A stretch of 64,000 nucleotides of DNA from Macrostomum hystrix (Eukaryota; Platyhelminthes; Macrostomidae): positions 2,378,501-2,442,500 of the forward strand of contig CATNEN010000037.1 in the NCBI GenBank assembly GCA_950097015.1, in the 5' to 3' direction. Positions 11,801-21,575 of this stretch are shown here, piece by piece; the first letter of the stretch is position 1, and the number at the start of each line of letters is the position of its first letter. Under the pieces are notes generated by a model. It was not told the origin of the DNA, made no database searches, and worked only from the letters and a program-made list of their open reading frames with translations. A program made the position numbers and the translations under genes.

Positions 11801-13233
11801 GGCCTCCAGCCGAGTGGAATGCAGCTCTGCCGGCTTTGCTGACGGTGATGTTGCGCAGGATTTGGATGATAGCTCGCAACAGAGGTGCGCGCTGTCGCTG
11901 CTGCTGACTGCCACTGGCTGATGTTCCGAAGCTACCTGGCGCGTTGGTAACGATCGACCTCAGGAGCTCCATCAGCGCCGCAGAAGCGCCGCTGGCGATG
12001 GCCCGACTGGCGTTGGCGCGTGCACGAGTGATCTGAGCGAGCGCCTCCGCTGCTTGTCGCATCGGGCCCGGCTGTGGCTGGCGCCAGGCAGCGGCCGTGC
12101 CAGCAGCACCGCCGCCGCGACCGCCCTCGGACAGCAGGCGCAGCAGCAGCTGGACAGCGCCATGCCGGCCGAGGCTTGTCGAGCTCTGTCGGCTAACCGC
12201 GTAGGCGCGCAGCAGTCGAAGCAGAGGCCCGGCGCCCCGGCCGGACAATCCGTGTCGCAAGAGGTTCAGCACAACCGGGGCGCACTGGCACAGACGCGCC
12301 TTGGTGGCCAGGCGTTTGTCCTTTGGCCCCAGTCTGGCGAGAACCTGCGCGTTTGATTCGGTTGCAAGCTATTTGTTAACAATAACTGAATTGAAACGGA
12401 AAGAATAAAATTGAGGCCATATTTGCAGCCAGTGACAGCCGCAGCTGTTCAGCTAATGCTAGTGCTCACCAATTTCAAAACTGCGTGAACTGAATTAGGA
12501 ATCGAGTATCTCAACCGGAGGACATAGATTCAAACTCCCGAACCTCGACATCCGTCGGATCAACGTATTCTAACTTTACGTAATCAACAAATATAAAGTG
12601 CTGAAAGAAAATATTGCTTGTCTTTTAGGCTCCGCCAGGCCTATATGTGACTCACCAGATGCAGCTGCAGCAGGGCCGACTCGCTGACCGCTGACGATCG
12701 CCACTCCGATGCGATCGCCTGGCACACGGCCTGCGTGGCGCCCAGCCTAACAAAGATTCGAGCTCGCTGGCCAGTCTTTGTCTGGCCCAGCAGCTCCAGC
12801 ATGCAGTTGGCGGTGGCTAGGTGTACATCCCGGTCAGACACGGCTTGCAGGGTCAGCACGAGACTCTGGGCGTAGTTTGCTTTGCGCAAGAGAACGTCTC
12901 TATGGATATTTTCTGTGGATTGAATTCGGTCGTCAATTTTTATTTCTTCTAGATTAGAAAAAACTTCAATGCTATAAACGAACCTTGGCTTTGCAAAGCC
13001 TGCTGCAGTTTTGTCACTATGACGCGAACGTGAGCAATCTCTTCAGCTTTGGTCTTGAACTGGGAAGTTGTCTTGTGAAACCTGACCAGAGCATCAAAGC
13101 CTGCATGGATTTTACTTCTAAAATAACAAAAAATAATTAGCATATAATTGCAAATAATTTAATAACTTTTAATAAGAATAAAAATGTATATTGAAGTTTA
13201 AAAATATATTAAATAAAAAACTTACGACTCCAT
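6922..13233 (-). CDS. AGTPBP1: Cytosolic carboxypeptidase 1 (tubulin deglutamylase)
   Basis: This is a complete orthologue of AGTPBP1/CCP1/Nna1, an M14 metallocarboxypeptidase that removes glutamates from tubulin side chains and C-termini. Coding exons on the minus strand are 13226-13233, 12984-13117, 12656-12912, 10987-12344, 9732-10200, 8954-9309, 8675-8831, 7520-7843 and 6922-7314. All have GT-AG borders and compatible phases, giving 3456 nt and 1151 aa, near the vertebrate length of about 1200. Order: N-terminal ARM-type repeats, acidic/polyQ linker, N-domain unique to CCPs, catalytic M14 domain. Zinc ligands are in HPGE (about 838-841) and CHGH (about 933); the catalytic Glu is about 1047 in AYTLEAS. 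No disabling change was seen. The exon structure is inferred by comparison with remembered vertebrate CCP1, not from transcripts. Confidence 0.93.
7363..7425 (+). mobile_element. SINE tail fragment in AGTPBP1 intron 8
   Basis: The words GTGTGCTCAGGAGTCAGCG and GGCAGAATTGCCTCCTCG match the tail of the tRNA-derived SINE seen at 53530-53780 and 41115-41404. Only the 3' portion is present. Confidence 0.6.
7872..8550. repeat. 28-bp minisatellite, AGTPBP1 intron 7
   Basis: About 24 copies of a 28-bp unit with core CAATTCAGGAGTAACTGAAG. Some units read AATTCAGTAATAACTGAAG, and a block near 8215-8290 has lost one A (ACTGAGCTTC). The unit contains GAAGCTTC, a short palindrome. Confidence 0.95.
8954..10200 (-). 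CDS. AGTPBP1: AGTPBP1 exons 5-6: CCP N-domain and start of catalytic domain
   Basis: Exon 5 (9732-10200) encodes the CCP-specific N-domain with [28 protein letters not shown] and the hallmark [14 protein letters not shown]. Exon 6 (8954-9309) carries [13 protein letters not shown] and [10 protein letters not shown], holding two zinc ligands (His and Glu). The intron between them (9310-9731) holds a 21-bp minisatellite. Confidence 0.9.
9381..9658. repeat. 21-bp minisatellite, AGTPBP1 intron 5
   Basis: About 13 imperfect copies of a 21-bp unit with core ACACCAACTGGACCTATTC, some shortened to AACTGGACCTATTC. Confidence 0.9.
10276..10913 (+). mobile_element. Putative solo LTR or TIR element in AGTPBP1 intron 4
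   Basis: A GC-rich block of 638 bp sits in an AT-rich intron. It is bounded by TGCC at the left and GGCA(C) at the right and flanked by TGTAG on both sides (10271-10275 and 10914-10918). This fits a 5-bp target duplication and TG...CA-type LTR ends, though the extra terminal C is unexplained. It has no transposase or reverse transcriptase, so it could be a solo LTR or a non-autonomous element. It contains the spliced-leader-like sequence 386 bp from its left end. Strand is set by that sequence. Confidence 0.45.
10662..10705 (+). other. Spliced-leader-like sequence
   Basis: The words AAAGACGGTCTCT and ACTGCGAAGACTCAATTTAT followed by TGCAT match, with about three differences in 44 bases, the spliced leader of Macrostomum lignano as I remember it. 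A working SL RNA gene would continue with a GT splice donor and later an Sm site. Here the sequence continues ACAAATACACC, so this is not an SL RNA donor gene. One difference (third base) also breaks the CCGT/ACGG stem of the leader. Possible origins are a captured leader inside a retroelement or a reverse-transcribed trans-spliced RNA. Confidence 0.65.
10987..12344 (-). CDS. AGTPBP1: AGTPBP1 exon 4: ARM repeats and acidic linker
   Basis: The largest exon (1358 bp). It opens with [18 protein letters not shown], matching the vertebrate ILAKIGPKDKK segment, then helical Leu/Ala-rich ARM-like repeats. A low-complexity part follows, with alternating Asp/Ala (from a GTCTGC repeat on the plus strand), an acidic SDEEDSS segment and a polyglutamine run at about 11480-11515. 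It ends in DLMLEDAR, which joins the next exon as RRWIDPSDV. The linker is the least conserved part of the protein. Confidence 0.85.
12656..13233 (-). CDS. AGTPBP1: AGTPBP1 coding exons 1-3 (N-terminus)
   Basis: Exon 1 contributes only eight coding bases (ATG GAG TC, 13226-13233) before GTAAG. Exon 2 (12984-13117) continues [13 protein letters not shown] and ends at QSQ; exon 3 (12656-12912) follows with [11 protein letters not shown], mirroring the vertebrate QSQEKTRREM segment. The ATG sits three bases after a TGTAG that could be a trans-splice acceptor. The start choice is supported by phase agreement through the whole gene. Confidence 0.8.
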
Positions 13234-13239
13234 GCTCTA

Positions 13240-14690
13240 CAGCCAGTTTTTTATCAACTTGAGCCAGTCAGTTTAATCTCTGAAATTGTTTTGGTAGGCC
13301 AGATAAACTGACAGCACACATTTAAGTAGTAAATAAGAACCAAATATACCTGAGATAAACTAGCAGAATTCAAACAGTGCTATATGATTTGTGGATTTTA
13401 GAAAAACTTATAGACTGTAATTGTTATTATTCATATTGCATTCATGAAAATTAATTAAACAAAAAATTCTACAGTTTTCTCCAGAAAAAAATGCTGCTGA
13501 ATTATTGAAGTAACTGTTTCACTGTAAAAATGGAATCAGTAACAAGGTAAAATAAAAAAATGAATGAATTTTAACAAGATTGCAATTTTCAAGCCTATCA
13601 TACCATCCCACCAATGACTAATGCTCTGGACTGAGGTTTACACAGTAAATTTCAATGCATTGAAATATGATTTAAAGTTTCCTAGATACTCGGGTTAAAG
13701 AAAACTTTTGTCCTATAGTATAGTAACTTATAATCGCATCATATTTAGAAACATTTTTTATCTGAATTACAGTAGATGTGTAGTAGTAGCATATTGATTG
13801 CTGTCATATTTGTATTTGTGCAAATATATATAAAATATTAGAAACATCAAACATGCAAATATATCTACAAAGTTTTATAAAAGAAAGAATACTGTTGCTT
13901 AAATACTAACATCTGAGCTGCTTAAAGGAACAAAATTTAACTGCTAAAACAGCTATGAAAGGACAAAGGAGAGGATACGGAGAGACTAAACATATTATTA
14001 ACTATTCATTCTTCAGTTCTACACAAACGGGCAAAAGGCGACTCGAAATGAGATACTATGTTCATTAACTCGGTGATTTACATAGATAAATTGCCTAAAA
14101 TGCGCAATTTCTGTGCCAAAAAGGCACAGGCACTTAATAGAAAACCATCACTGTACTCCGACATATTAAAATAGCGTGAAGCGAGAGCATGTTGAATTTG
14201 TCGCCAAACAACTTTTGCGCGACACTTTTATAAAACGTATAACAAAAGGGCCGTGATACTTACGTGCTTAATATCAACGACCACTAGGATTTTCATTACT
14301 TCTTATAAAACTTGCTTAATTATTAAAAAAAGGTCAACAACAATGCATGCTCGAAAAAAGAAAAAAGATTAGACCCAACGAACATTAAACCCAACGATTT
14401 TCCGTATATTTGTTTGCCATTTCACTACATTTACTTAATATACTTAGTTACCGTCGTTAATACTCATATTATTAATGATGACAGACGAAAAGTTTAGTAA
14501 TACGTATTCTGTTTTTATCTTTAATTATATTATTCTTTAAACACTATACATTTTTATTGCTTCAGCATGCAGGTGGCATTTATTAATCATACATTATAAT
14601 ATTTAGTTACCAAAAGCATTTATTAAAAATTCCGGCCGAAATAACTTTACTCTAGACCAAGACTGCTTCTGCCCATTCTTTCTTTCTCGC
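13240..14690. other. AT-rich intergenic DNA upstream of AGTPBP1
   Basis: No open frame of coding character, repeat array or RNA gene was seen. Confidence 0.55.
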
Positions 14691-15480
14691 GGAACAACCG
14701 CCACAGTGACTTGCACGCCTCGGAATTTGGCAGAGTCGCTGATCGAGGCTCATGATCCTCTGCTAGTAAGCGTAACTCCTGTCTTCCGCTGGTTCCCCGC
14801 AGAGTCTGCAGTTAGGCTGCTAGGCCTATCAAGCAGCTCCGGGTGGTGTCCCATCCTGAAACTTAGGTAGTCGCACCGCTCCTACCGGCTCCAGTTCTTT
14901 TACTTCGCCCAGCTTATCGCCTTGTCGCCTTGTATGTCCATCTCGAGCGGCCGAGCTGCGATTCCATCTTGGACTCCGTGGCAGTCGAAATGGCTATCTT
15001 GGCTGCTTGCCAAGTCCATGTCTGGCGTCGTGCTTCCACCTGTCTTACTTCCTCTGCCTCAATACCTTCGACGTGACCTGCGGCCCACTTCAGCTCCAAT
15101 CGTCGACCTCTCCAGCTGTCCACGGTATTCCAGCTCACGGAAATTGCAGTCAAAACGTTTTGTGCCGGGCTCAGTTTGCCAGTGAGTCCAAGCATTGTAC
15201 ATTTGTACTGCCATCAGTATGGCTTCCCCCTCAGCTTGGGTGGACGAGCATGCTGATCTGCAGCTTCACAGCTCCTGTAACCTTAACTAAACTCCGATAG
15301 ACTAACCATGCCGGCTCTCTCTTCCCCTCCTTATTCACGGATCCATCCGTAAAGATCAGCCACTCAGCCTCAGTGCTGCGTAGCTATTCTACTACTTCTT
15401 TTCTGCTCTCTTCTGCCTCCTCCTTCCTGGCGCCCAGCGGCTCAAACTTAAAAGTAGTTTCGGTCGGCTCCCATGGTGGT
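14690..15480 (-). pseudogene. Decayed non-LTR retrotransposon, RNase H region
   Basis: On the minus strand, AEWLIFTDGSVNKEGK (about 15335-15385) is the first active-site strand of a retrotransposon RNase H, and ELKWAAGHVEG (about 15075-15110) is its last conserved segment. Further on, CRLCGEPAEDRSYALL resembles the Cys/His knuckle that ends such ORFs. Upstream, RPPWEPTETTFKFEPL fits the linker before RNase H. Several stops and frame changes separate these pieces, so the copy is dead. Its RNase H differs from that of the element at 55.0-56.3 kb. Confidence 0.65.
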
Positions 15481-16437
15481 CTCTTCAGCGTCGAGTCGTC
15501 AGGTCTTGGCATCCCAATGCGTCTCCACCATGACCTTACATAGCCTCTTCCAGCATGTAGTCCTGCCATCCAGCGAAGGAAGAGAGCCGATACTGGAGAA
15601 GCTGAGAAGCCTTGCAGTTGAGCATAGCACGTGCAGGCTGGGCGACCTGAAAGCACACAACCCAGCATGCGGGACGGAAATGCGGAGGAAGATGAGTGAG
15701 GAGAGGCAATGTGATGAATGGATATCGTACAACGAGGCGATCCTGCTGAACGACGGCAGCCCAACGCGTCGCGCGACCAACATGGAGCTGATGGCGCAGG
15801 ACCAGCTCTCGCGAGCGGCGAGATGGAAATCGCCCAGAAAGACAGTTCGCGGCCAGATCTCTCTTTGTCTACGATTATTACTACCATAGACTATGATGCT
15901 AGTGGCATCAGCTTGGCTGCGTTTTGAATTGCTAAGTGCAAAGTTCCAATTGGTTGAGCTTTGAAACAAAGTTGTAAATAAAGATGCAGGGATATGCAGC
16001 TTATGGTATCGCGTTCAAAGCTGTCCTTCGGCCAGAAACTTTGAATATCTCGTCGGTCTGAAGGGCTTGCGATTTGATTATACTCGTAGTTTCCCTTTTT
16101 CAAAAAGTGGCTCGTGTTCTGCTGTTTCGATTGATTGTGTTGATCCGTTCGGGCGCAGCACAAAAAATATAATCAAATATGTATCAGCTTTGATTGTGAA
16201 AAATAATTTCATTGTGTGAAATGCAATTCAAGACATTTGCATAAAATATATCAGGACTGATTAATTCAGCGATATTTTCAGGCGTCACGAATTAGCGAAT
16301 TATAAATAGGACGCACAGGTTCGTGAATTCATAGGTGAGCACACGGATATATAACACTGTTAATTAAGTCATTCGTCATGCACTAGCGAGCGAGCGCGTT
16401 TGCAAGCAGCATGCACATTCAAAGGAGTACAGCTGTG

Positions 16438-16445
16438 TATAAATA
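16438..16445 (+). promoter_or_regulatory. TATA box of first Cys-rich peptide gene
   Basis: TATAAATA, 80 bases upstream of the ATG at 16518. Placement fits a short 5' UTR. Confidence 0.55.
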
Positions 16446-16517
16446 GCCAACGACAGACTAGCGGAAAGCAATATTTGTCGCTTTCATTTTTCGTCTATCA
16501 ATCAAGCACTGTCTGCC

Positions 16518-16862
16518 ATGAATAAGGTTGCGGTGAAGCCGCTGTTTCTCCTGGCAGTCGCTGTCTGCCTGTTCAACTCCAGCCTGCAGCAGCAAAGCAC
16601 CCCGCCGCCAGGCCAGGATCGGATACCCCTGGAGATTGCCGACGAGCAGACAGCCCGGATGCTGACCAATCCGGAGCTGATGAAGCTGGTTCTGGCCAAC
16701 ACCAACACCGAGGGTCATCACACTAGCAGCGGTGGGCTGCGGCGTTCAAGGCGGTCGACCAAAATGTGGGGCTACGACCTAGCTTGTCGCATTGGTACTG
16801 AAGATTGTCTGCGCGTTTGCAACACCCAGTCCTTCACCTGCTGTTGCTTCGTCCGGCCCTAA
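16518..16862 (+). CDS. Secreted cysteine-rich peptide precursor, copy 1
   Basis: A single-exon gene for 114 aa that I cannot assign to a named family. Residues 1 to about 22 form a hydrophobic signal peptide (KPLFLLAVAVCLF). A pro region follows, with QSTPPPGQDRIPLEIADEQ. RRSRR ending at residue 79 is a furin-type site. The predicted mature peptide (80-114, 35 aa) has six cysteines spaced C-x6-C-x3-C-x6-CCC, starting at Cys90. The paralogue at 18405 has almost the same first 60 residues but a very different mature part with the same core spacing. Such a layout is known for venom, antimicrobial and neuropeptide precursors. Which applies here cannot be told from sequence. A TATA box and an ATTAAA at 17005 support expression. 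Confidence 0.85.
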   Translation: MNKVAVKPLFLLAVAVCLFNSSLQQQSTPPPGQDRIPLEIADEQTARMLTNPELMKLVLANTNTEGHHTSSGGLRRSRRSTKMWGYDLACRIGTEDCLRVCNTQSFTCCCFVRP

Positions 16863-17004
16863 AGCTCAAGATAAAGACTCAAATTATAGTTTCGAAGCCT
16901 CGCAGAAATAGAAATTTACGTGTAGTGCTTCGAGTTAGTTTATTGCCATAGTGCTTAGCTGTCTTTGACTTACCGTCTTTGCCTAGCTTAGTGTAGAAAA
17001 GCAA

Positions 17005-17010
17005 ATTAAA
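17005..17010 (+). terminator. Candidate poly(A) signal, peptide copy 1
   Basis: ATTAAA, 143 bases after the stop codon. Confidence 0.35.
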
Positions 17011-17494
17011 CATCCCAAGATTTCGTGATTGCAGTCCTTTTTATTTTCGTGTTCGCTCATACAAAAGATCAACCAGCTGATACTGCATGCGTGCACACAA
17101 GACAATCAACTGCATGTTTGTTGTTAAGATTTTATGGGAAATATACAGAGCAGAGACAATCCTGTCTCGAAGCAATCTTCTAAATATTTTATAATCAACA
17201 GCCTCTGACTCACAATTATAGGTTTTGTTCGCAGGCGTGTGGTTGCAAAGTCAAAGATTCAATGATTTCCAAGCCTTCAAATGGACGCGCATTGAACGTT
17301 CTACACAACAAATCTATAGTACATTTTTACACGAATACGTATGCGAGTATAATACTTGGCAATGAACCGATTAGCAAGCAGTTTGTTTCCGCTTGACGTA
17401 CAGTTCTCGCTAGTTTTTACTTTTTTTCATAAACACGAAGAAGGGAATGAGATCAGACCCGCAGCCTAGCGAGAGTCCATTCTGCTACTTACTC

Positions 17495-17690
17495 CTGAAC
17501 GCACATGCGCAGGTATACCGCATGCAGGCACTCAAACAGGCGGGCTTTGATCATCAGTGAGTATATGCGCTCGCAATGTGCCTTGGGAGTTGGGGCCAAA
17601 AGTGGCGTAAATTGCACGACAAGCCCCCGGCTGCGCTCCGACTTAATGTGGTCTCGACGCGAAATCGAGCTAAGGATCGCCTTAGCATTG
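17495..17690 (-). mobile_element. Diverged tRNA-derived SINE copy
   Basis: TAAATTGCACGACAAGCCCC, GGCTGCGCTCC and AATGTGGTCTCGACGCG match, in reverse orientation, the body of the SINE at 53530-53780. It is older than the other copies and lies between the two peptide genes. Confidence 0.6.
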
Positions 17691-17699
17691 CACGCCTTA

Positions 17700-18300
17700 A
17701 ACGCGCTGACATGTAAACCCCCCATGACATCCTATACCGTATTACACTATTGGAGTGTTACGTTGTCTTAGGCTACACCAAAAACAGATGGGTTTTCACC
17801 ACTGTCGGTCGACAAAAAAGAGTCCCATGTAGAGCTCGACATGATTAATTCATAAATTTGTATGCGTAATAGCTGAAAAAAGCTGCTTTAATGTATTTTA
17901 CTTCACCACCAGACTGAACAGATTATGCCAAAAATATAAATAATAAATGTAATTCATATATTCATAAAGCAAAATCAAATATTTATGGGATGCAAATTAA
18001 TTGTCATTGGTCAATTCATTTAGTTCCCTGATTAATCAGCAAACAAACAGTAACAGAAGGTGAAAATCATTTTGCATAAACAGCCGAAAGAGGAATAAAT
18101 ATCAGTTATGTAACTTGATACCAACCAATAATTTGCTTAATAATGTGGTTCCCTCAGCTTCGATAATTGATATGCTGTTTCTTTAATAAGGATTAATAAA
18201 GATTAAGCATTAATTAGCTCGTATATAGGCCTGGTACACTAACAAGTGCCCCACAGTCCTAGAAAATTATGCATCCGCTCTCTTATGCAAGAAACAAATA
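17700..18300. other. AT-rich spacer between the peptide genes
   Basis: No gene or repeat array seen. Homology between the two peptide genes does not extend into it. Confidence 0.5.
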
Positions 18301-18315
18301 AACAAATGACTTCGA

Positions 18316-18323
18316 TATAAATA
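18316..18323 (+). promoter_or_regulatory. TATA box of second Cys-rich peptide gene
   Basis: TATAAATA, 89 bases before the ATG at 18405, nearly the same spacing as in copy 1, although the surrounding sequence is unrelated. Confidence 0.5.
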
Positions 18324-18404
18324 AAAAACGATAGTCGCAACACTCATTTATGAGCCTTAACTTCAAAGCTCAATTCTAATTATCTATCTCAAGCACTGTC
18401 TGCC

Positions 18405-18752
18405 ATGAATAAGGTTGCGGTGAAGCCGCTGTTTCTCCTGGCAGTCGCTGTCTGCCTGTTGCACTCCAGCCTGCAGCAGCAAAGCACCCCGCCGCCAGGC
18501 CAGGATCGGATACCCCTGGAGATTGCCGACGAGCAGACAGCCCGGATGCTGACCAATCCGGAGCTGATGAAGCTGGTTCTGGCCAACGCCACGGCCGAGG
18601 CTCATCGCGCCAGCAGCGGCGGGCTGCGAAGGGCGAAGCGGGCAGCCGGATACTGCTGCGTTGTGATGTGTCGGATCGGATTGCACGAGTGTGCCCGAGA
18701 GTGCGGCTATTGGTTTTGGGCCTGCTGCTGTGTCCGGTGCCGCTGGTGCTAG
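18405..18752 (+). CDS. Secreted cysteine-rich peptide precursor, copy 2
   Basis: A single-exon gene for 115 aa, paralogous to 16518-16862. From 17 bases before the ATG through about codon 60 the two genes differ at only a few bases, including silent sites. After that they part company. The signal peptide and pro region end in RRAKR (residue 79), a furin-type site. The mature peptide (80-115, 36 aa) has ten cysteines: CC, then the shared core C-x6-C-x3-C-x6-CCC from Cys89, then two more near the end (C-x2-C). It is rich in Trp and Tyr. CRIG at the first core cysteine is shared by both copies. Function unknown; the even cysteine numbers (6 and 10) suit full disulfide pairing. Confidence 0.85.
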   Translation: MNKVAVKPLFLLAVAVCLLHSSLQQQSTPPPGQDRIPLEIADEQTARMLTNPELMKLVLANATAEAHRASSGGLRRAKRAAGYCCVVMCRIGLHECARECGYWFWACCCVRCRWC

Positions 18753-19000
18753 TCATGCATCCGGATGGTGCTTCGGTATCCGTCCCATATAAATGAACAA
18801 ATATATACCTCTAGCAGATATACTTCGTATATGGAGATTAGTAAGACAACTTGTTCTAATGTAGCTAACACAAAAATTTTCGCAAAAAATACCTTGATTT
18901 TAAATATATTGTTAAATGGACATGATTATTGTCGAAGACCCTGGTGACAAGGCCATTATCATTATTTATTATCACCAATAATAGCTGACATGTTTACATA

Positions 19001-19198
19001 ATGAATTTTGTTCTCAGACAAAAATATGTCTATATTGATGGTTTTCGCTCTCCAGACACCCCGACGAGAATCTTTGAATATCTCGACGATGCTGACGTCT
19101 TGTGGTTCTGGACGTTGTATCTAAGGATAGAGCGGAAAATGTTAGCTGATTTTCGTGGCGATAGGATGAATATCTTGGGAGATCCAGAGAAAAAATAA
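19001..19198 (+). CDS. Hypothetical small ORF or terminal exon
   Basis: 65 codons with YIDGFRSPDTPTRIFEYLDD, faintly like the C-terminal end of GT10 fucosyltransferases (a YID-FRSP-EYL-like pattern). A TTCTCAG at 19011-19017 could be a splice acceptor in front of it. No other exon of such a gene is visible in the window. I treat it as unproven. Confidence 0.2.
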   Translation: MNFVLRQKYVYIDGFRSPDTPTRIFEYLDDADVLWFWTLYLRIERKMLADFRGDRMNILGDPEKK

Positions 19199-19387
19199 AT
19201 TTAGAACTGGTTTTTTTAATTACGCCGTCGTCTTGTTAAGGGATGAGAAAAGATGAAGCATTGTTCTATTTTATTAGTTTCTTGTTGTTGATCATTGATG
19301 AAATGAATTCACTGAAACACAGTTGAACACATTTTAGTCATTCAGACTACTGGCAGTGACAAGAGAGATCTATTTACAGAGTGATAA

Positions 19388-19393
19388 TTTATT
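19388..19393 (-). terminator. Candidate poly(A) signal of LIAS
   Basis: AATAAA on the minus strand, about 170 bases beyond the LIAS stop codon. Confidence 0.35.
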
Positions 19394-19560
19394 TTATTGG
19401 AAACCGAGATCTAGTAGAAAGAGGAGCCGATCTTTCTAGGAAAATAGCATGCTTTTTCTCTTCAAAAATATTTTCTCAGTCAACGAAAAAAAAGTTCTCG
19501 AATAATATTCGATTGACAACACAATGGTGAAGAAAGCAAATTAGTTGTTAAAAAAGTGTT

Positions 19561-21554
19561 TTAATCTGACGCGGGTGTTGACTGGGCCTGCTTCTGGCGC
19601 ACCACAGCAGCTAGGTAGTACTCGCCTGCCTTGTAAGACGAACGAACCAACGGACCAGAGGCAACATATAGGAAGCCCATAGAGAGGCCGCGTTCCTCCC
19701 AGCGTTTGAAAGCCTCCGGTGTTACATAATCGCGCACTTTCAAATGCCGCTTAGTTGGCTGCACGTACTGGCCAAGGGTGAGCGCTTCAACGCCAACTGA
19801 GCGGAGGTCTTCCATGGCGCGCAGGATTTCGTCGTCAGTTTCGCCAAGGCCGAGCATCAGGCTGCTCTTTGTCACCACGCTGGGCCGGCAGCGCTTGGCG
19901 TGGCTCAGCGCGTCCAGAGACTGCCGATAATTGGCCTTGGGATCGCGGACAAGGCGCTGCAGCGACTCCACAGTCTCCAGGTTGTGGGCTAGCACCTGGA
20001 GATTGACAATACACCAGACAGATGGCATAGGGCGGCATAGATGCATATCCGATCCCAACCATATTTGTTTATGAAGCCACACAACACAACCATACCGGGT
20101 AATGAACCACAAAACACTACCATACCAGTTAATGAACCACAAAACACTATCATACCGGTTAATGAACCACAAAACACTAACATACCAGTTAATGAACCAC
20201 AAAACACTACCATACCGGTTAATGAACCACAAAACACTATCATACCGGGTAATGAACCACAAAACACTACCATACCGGGTAATGAACCACAAAACACTAC
20301 CATACCAGGTAATGAACCACAAAACACTACCATACCGGGTAATGAACCACAAAACACTACCATACCAGTTAATGAACCACAAAACACTATCATACCGGTT
20401 AATGAACCACAAAACACTAACATACCAGTTAATGAACCACAAAACACTACCATACCGGTTAATGAACCACAAAACACTACCATACCGGTTAATGAACCAC
20501 AAAACACTACCATACCGGTTAATGAACCACAAAACACTACCATACCAGTTAATGAACCACAAAACACTACCATACCGGTTAATGAACCACAAAACACTAC
20601 CATACCGGTTAATGAACTACAAAACACTACCATACCGGGTAATGAACCACAAAACACTACCATACCGGTTAATGAACCACAAAACACGACTAGATTGGAT
20701 AATGAGAACCAAATCACTAATAGTTTTCATAATGAGACCTAACAACATCACCAGATTTGAAATAAAATCCATCAATACTGACTAAGTTTAAGTCTTGGAA
20801 AGGTGAGAACTATTAATTTCAGTAGTCAGTGTGAGTTCTCAGTGATTTGTTTAAATCATTAATTTACCTGCGGTCCGCTAGAAACCACCGTCGCCATGCA
20901 GTCTAGCCGGCCGCGAAAGTCTGGAACTAGACACTCCACCAGCATGTCCGGCCGTAGGCGCAGAATCTCGGTCACCGTGGCACCGAAATGCCCGGCCCCG
21001 CCGTCTGGCAGGTCGTCTCGATCAACCGACGTCAGGACAACATAATGGCCGGACCATTGGGCCACAGCGCGAGCCGTGTTAACCGGCTCGTCCGGATCTG
21101 GCGCCGACGGCTTCAGGCTGGTCTTCACAGAGCAGAACCGGCAGGCCCTGGTGCAGGTGTCGCCTAGCAGCATAATAGTGGCCGTAGCCGCCTCGCCGCT
21201 CCAGCATTCGCCAATGTTCGGACAGCGGGCCTCTTCGCACACCGTGTGCAGCTTCAACTGGCGCAGATTGCGTTGCATCTTGGCAAAATCGCCGCCCGCC
21301 GGGATGTCCCGCTTCAGCCAGTCTGGCAGGCGTAGCCTAGCCGGAGGTCGCTGAGCATTGGGCAGAAAGTCGTCAAGGCCCGGACCTCCAGCTAATTTGT
21401 CCTTCTGCGATTGGCTGAGGCTGTTACACAGTCTGCGACTAGAACAGGTGAGCACAAGAGCCAATCGAGTTCGACAGGCACTGGCAATCACTGCAGCTGG
21501 CAAAGTTGGGCAATGAATTGCACCAACCGAAATTAGGCACTGGCTTGTTGGAGC
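19561..21554 (-). CDS. LIAS: Lipoyl synthase, mitochondrial
   Basis: Radical SAM enzyme that inserts sulfur into protein-bound octanoyl groups to make lipoyl cofactors in mitochondria. Two exons: 20868-21554 and 19561-19995, joined in phase as [14 protein letters not shown]. The auxiliary cluster motif is [12 protein letters not shown] (C-x4-C-x5-C) and the radical SAM motif is CTRACRFC (C-x3-C-x2-C). [32 protein letters not shown] and the end motif RSSYKAGE are all present. Length is about 374 aa, as in animals. No ATG occurs in the frame before the conserved core. The exon opens after a strong acceptor at 21555-21556, and a leader ending in ATG would give [10 protein letters not shown] in frame, followed by an Arg-rich, mitochondrial-type presequence. 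A normal upstream exon is the alternative. Confidence 0.93.
20099..20690. repeat. 30-bp minisatellite in the LIAS intron
   Basis: About 20 copies of a 30-bp unit with core AATGAACCACAAAACACTAC and a variable end CCGGTT, CCAGTT or CCGGGT. Because the period is divisible by three, long open frames appear on both strands; these are not genes. Confidence 0.95.
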
Positions 21555-21575
21555 CTGAAGCAAATGAAGGGGTGA
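21555..21575 (-). promoter_or_regulatory. LIAS: Splice acceptor of LIAS first recognisable exon (possible trans-splice site)
   Basis: Minus strand reads CTTCATTTGCTTCAG before the exon, a good pyrimidine tract and AG. It is the only strong acceptor between the open upstream sequence and the conserved core, and its phase fits a leader-borne ATG. Confidence 0.5.

Noticed and set aside
20041-20785. Open frames on both strands over the LIAS intron array
   Set aside because: 30-bp period artefact; the true LIAS frame is only its spliced parts.
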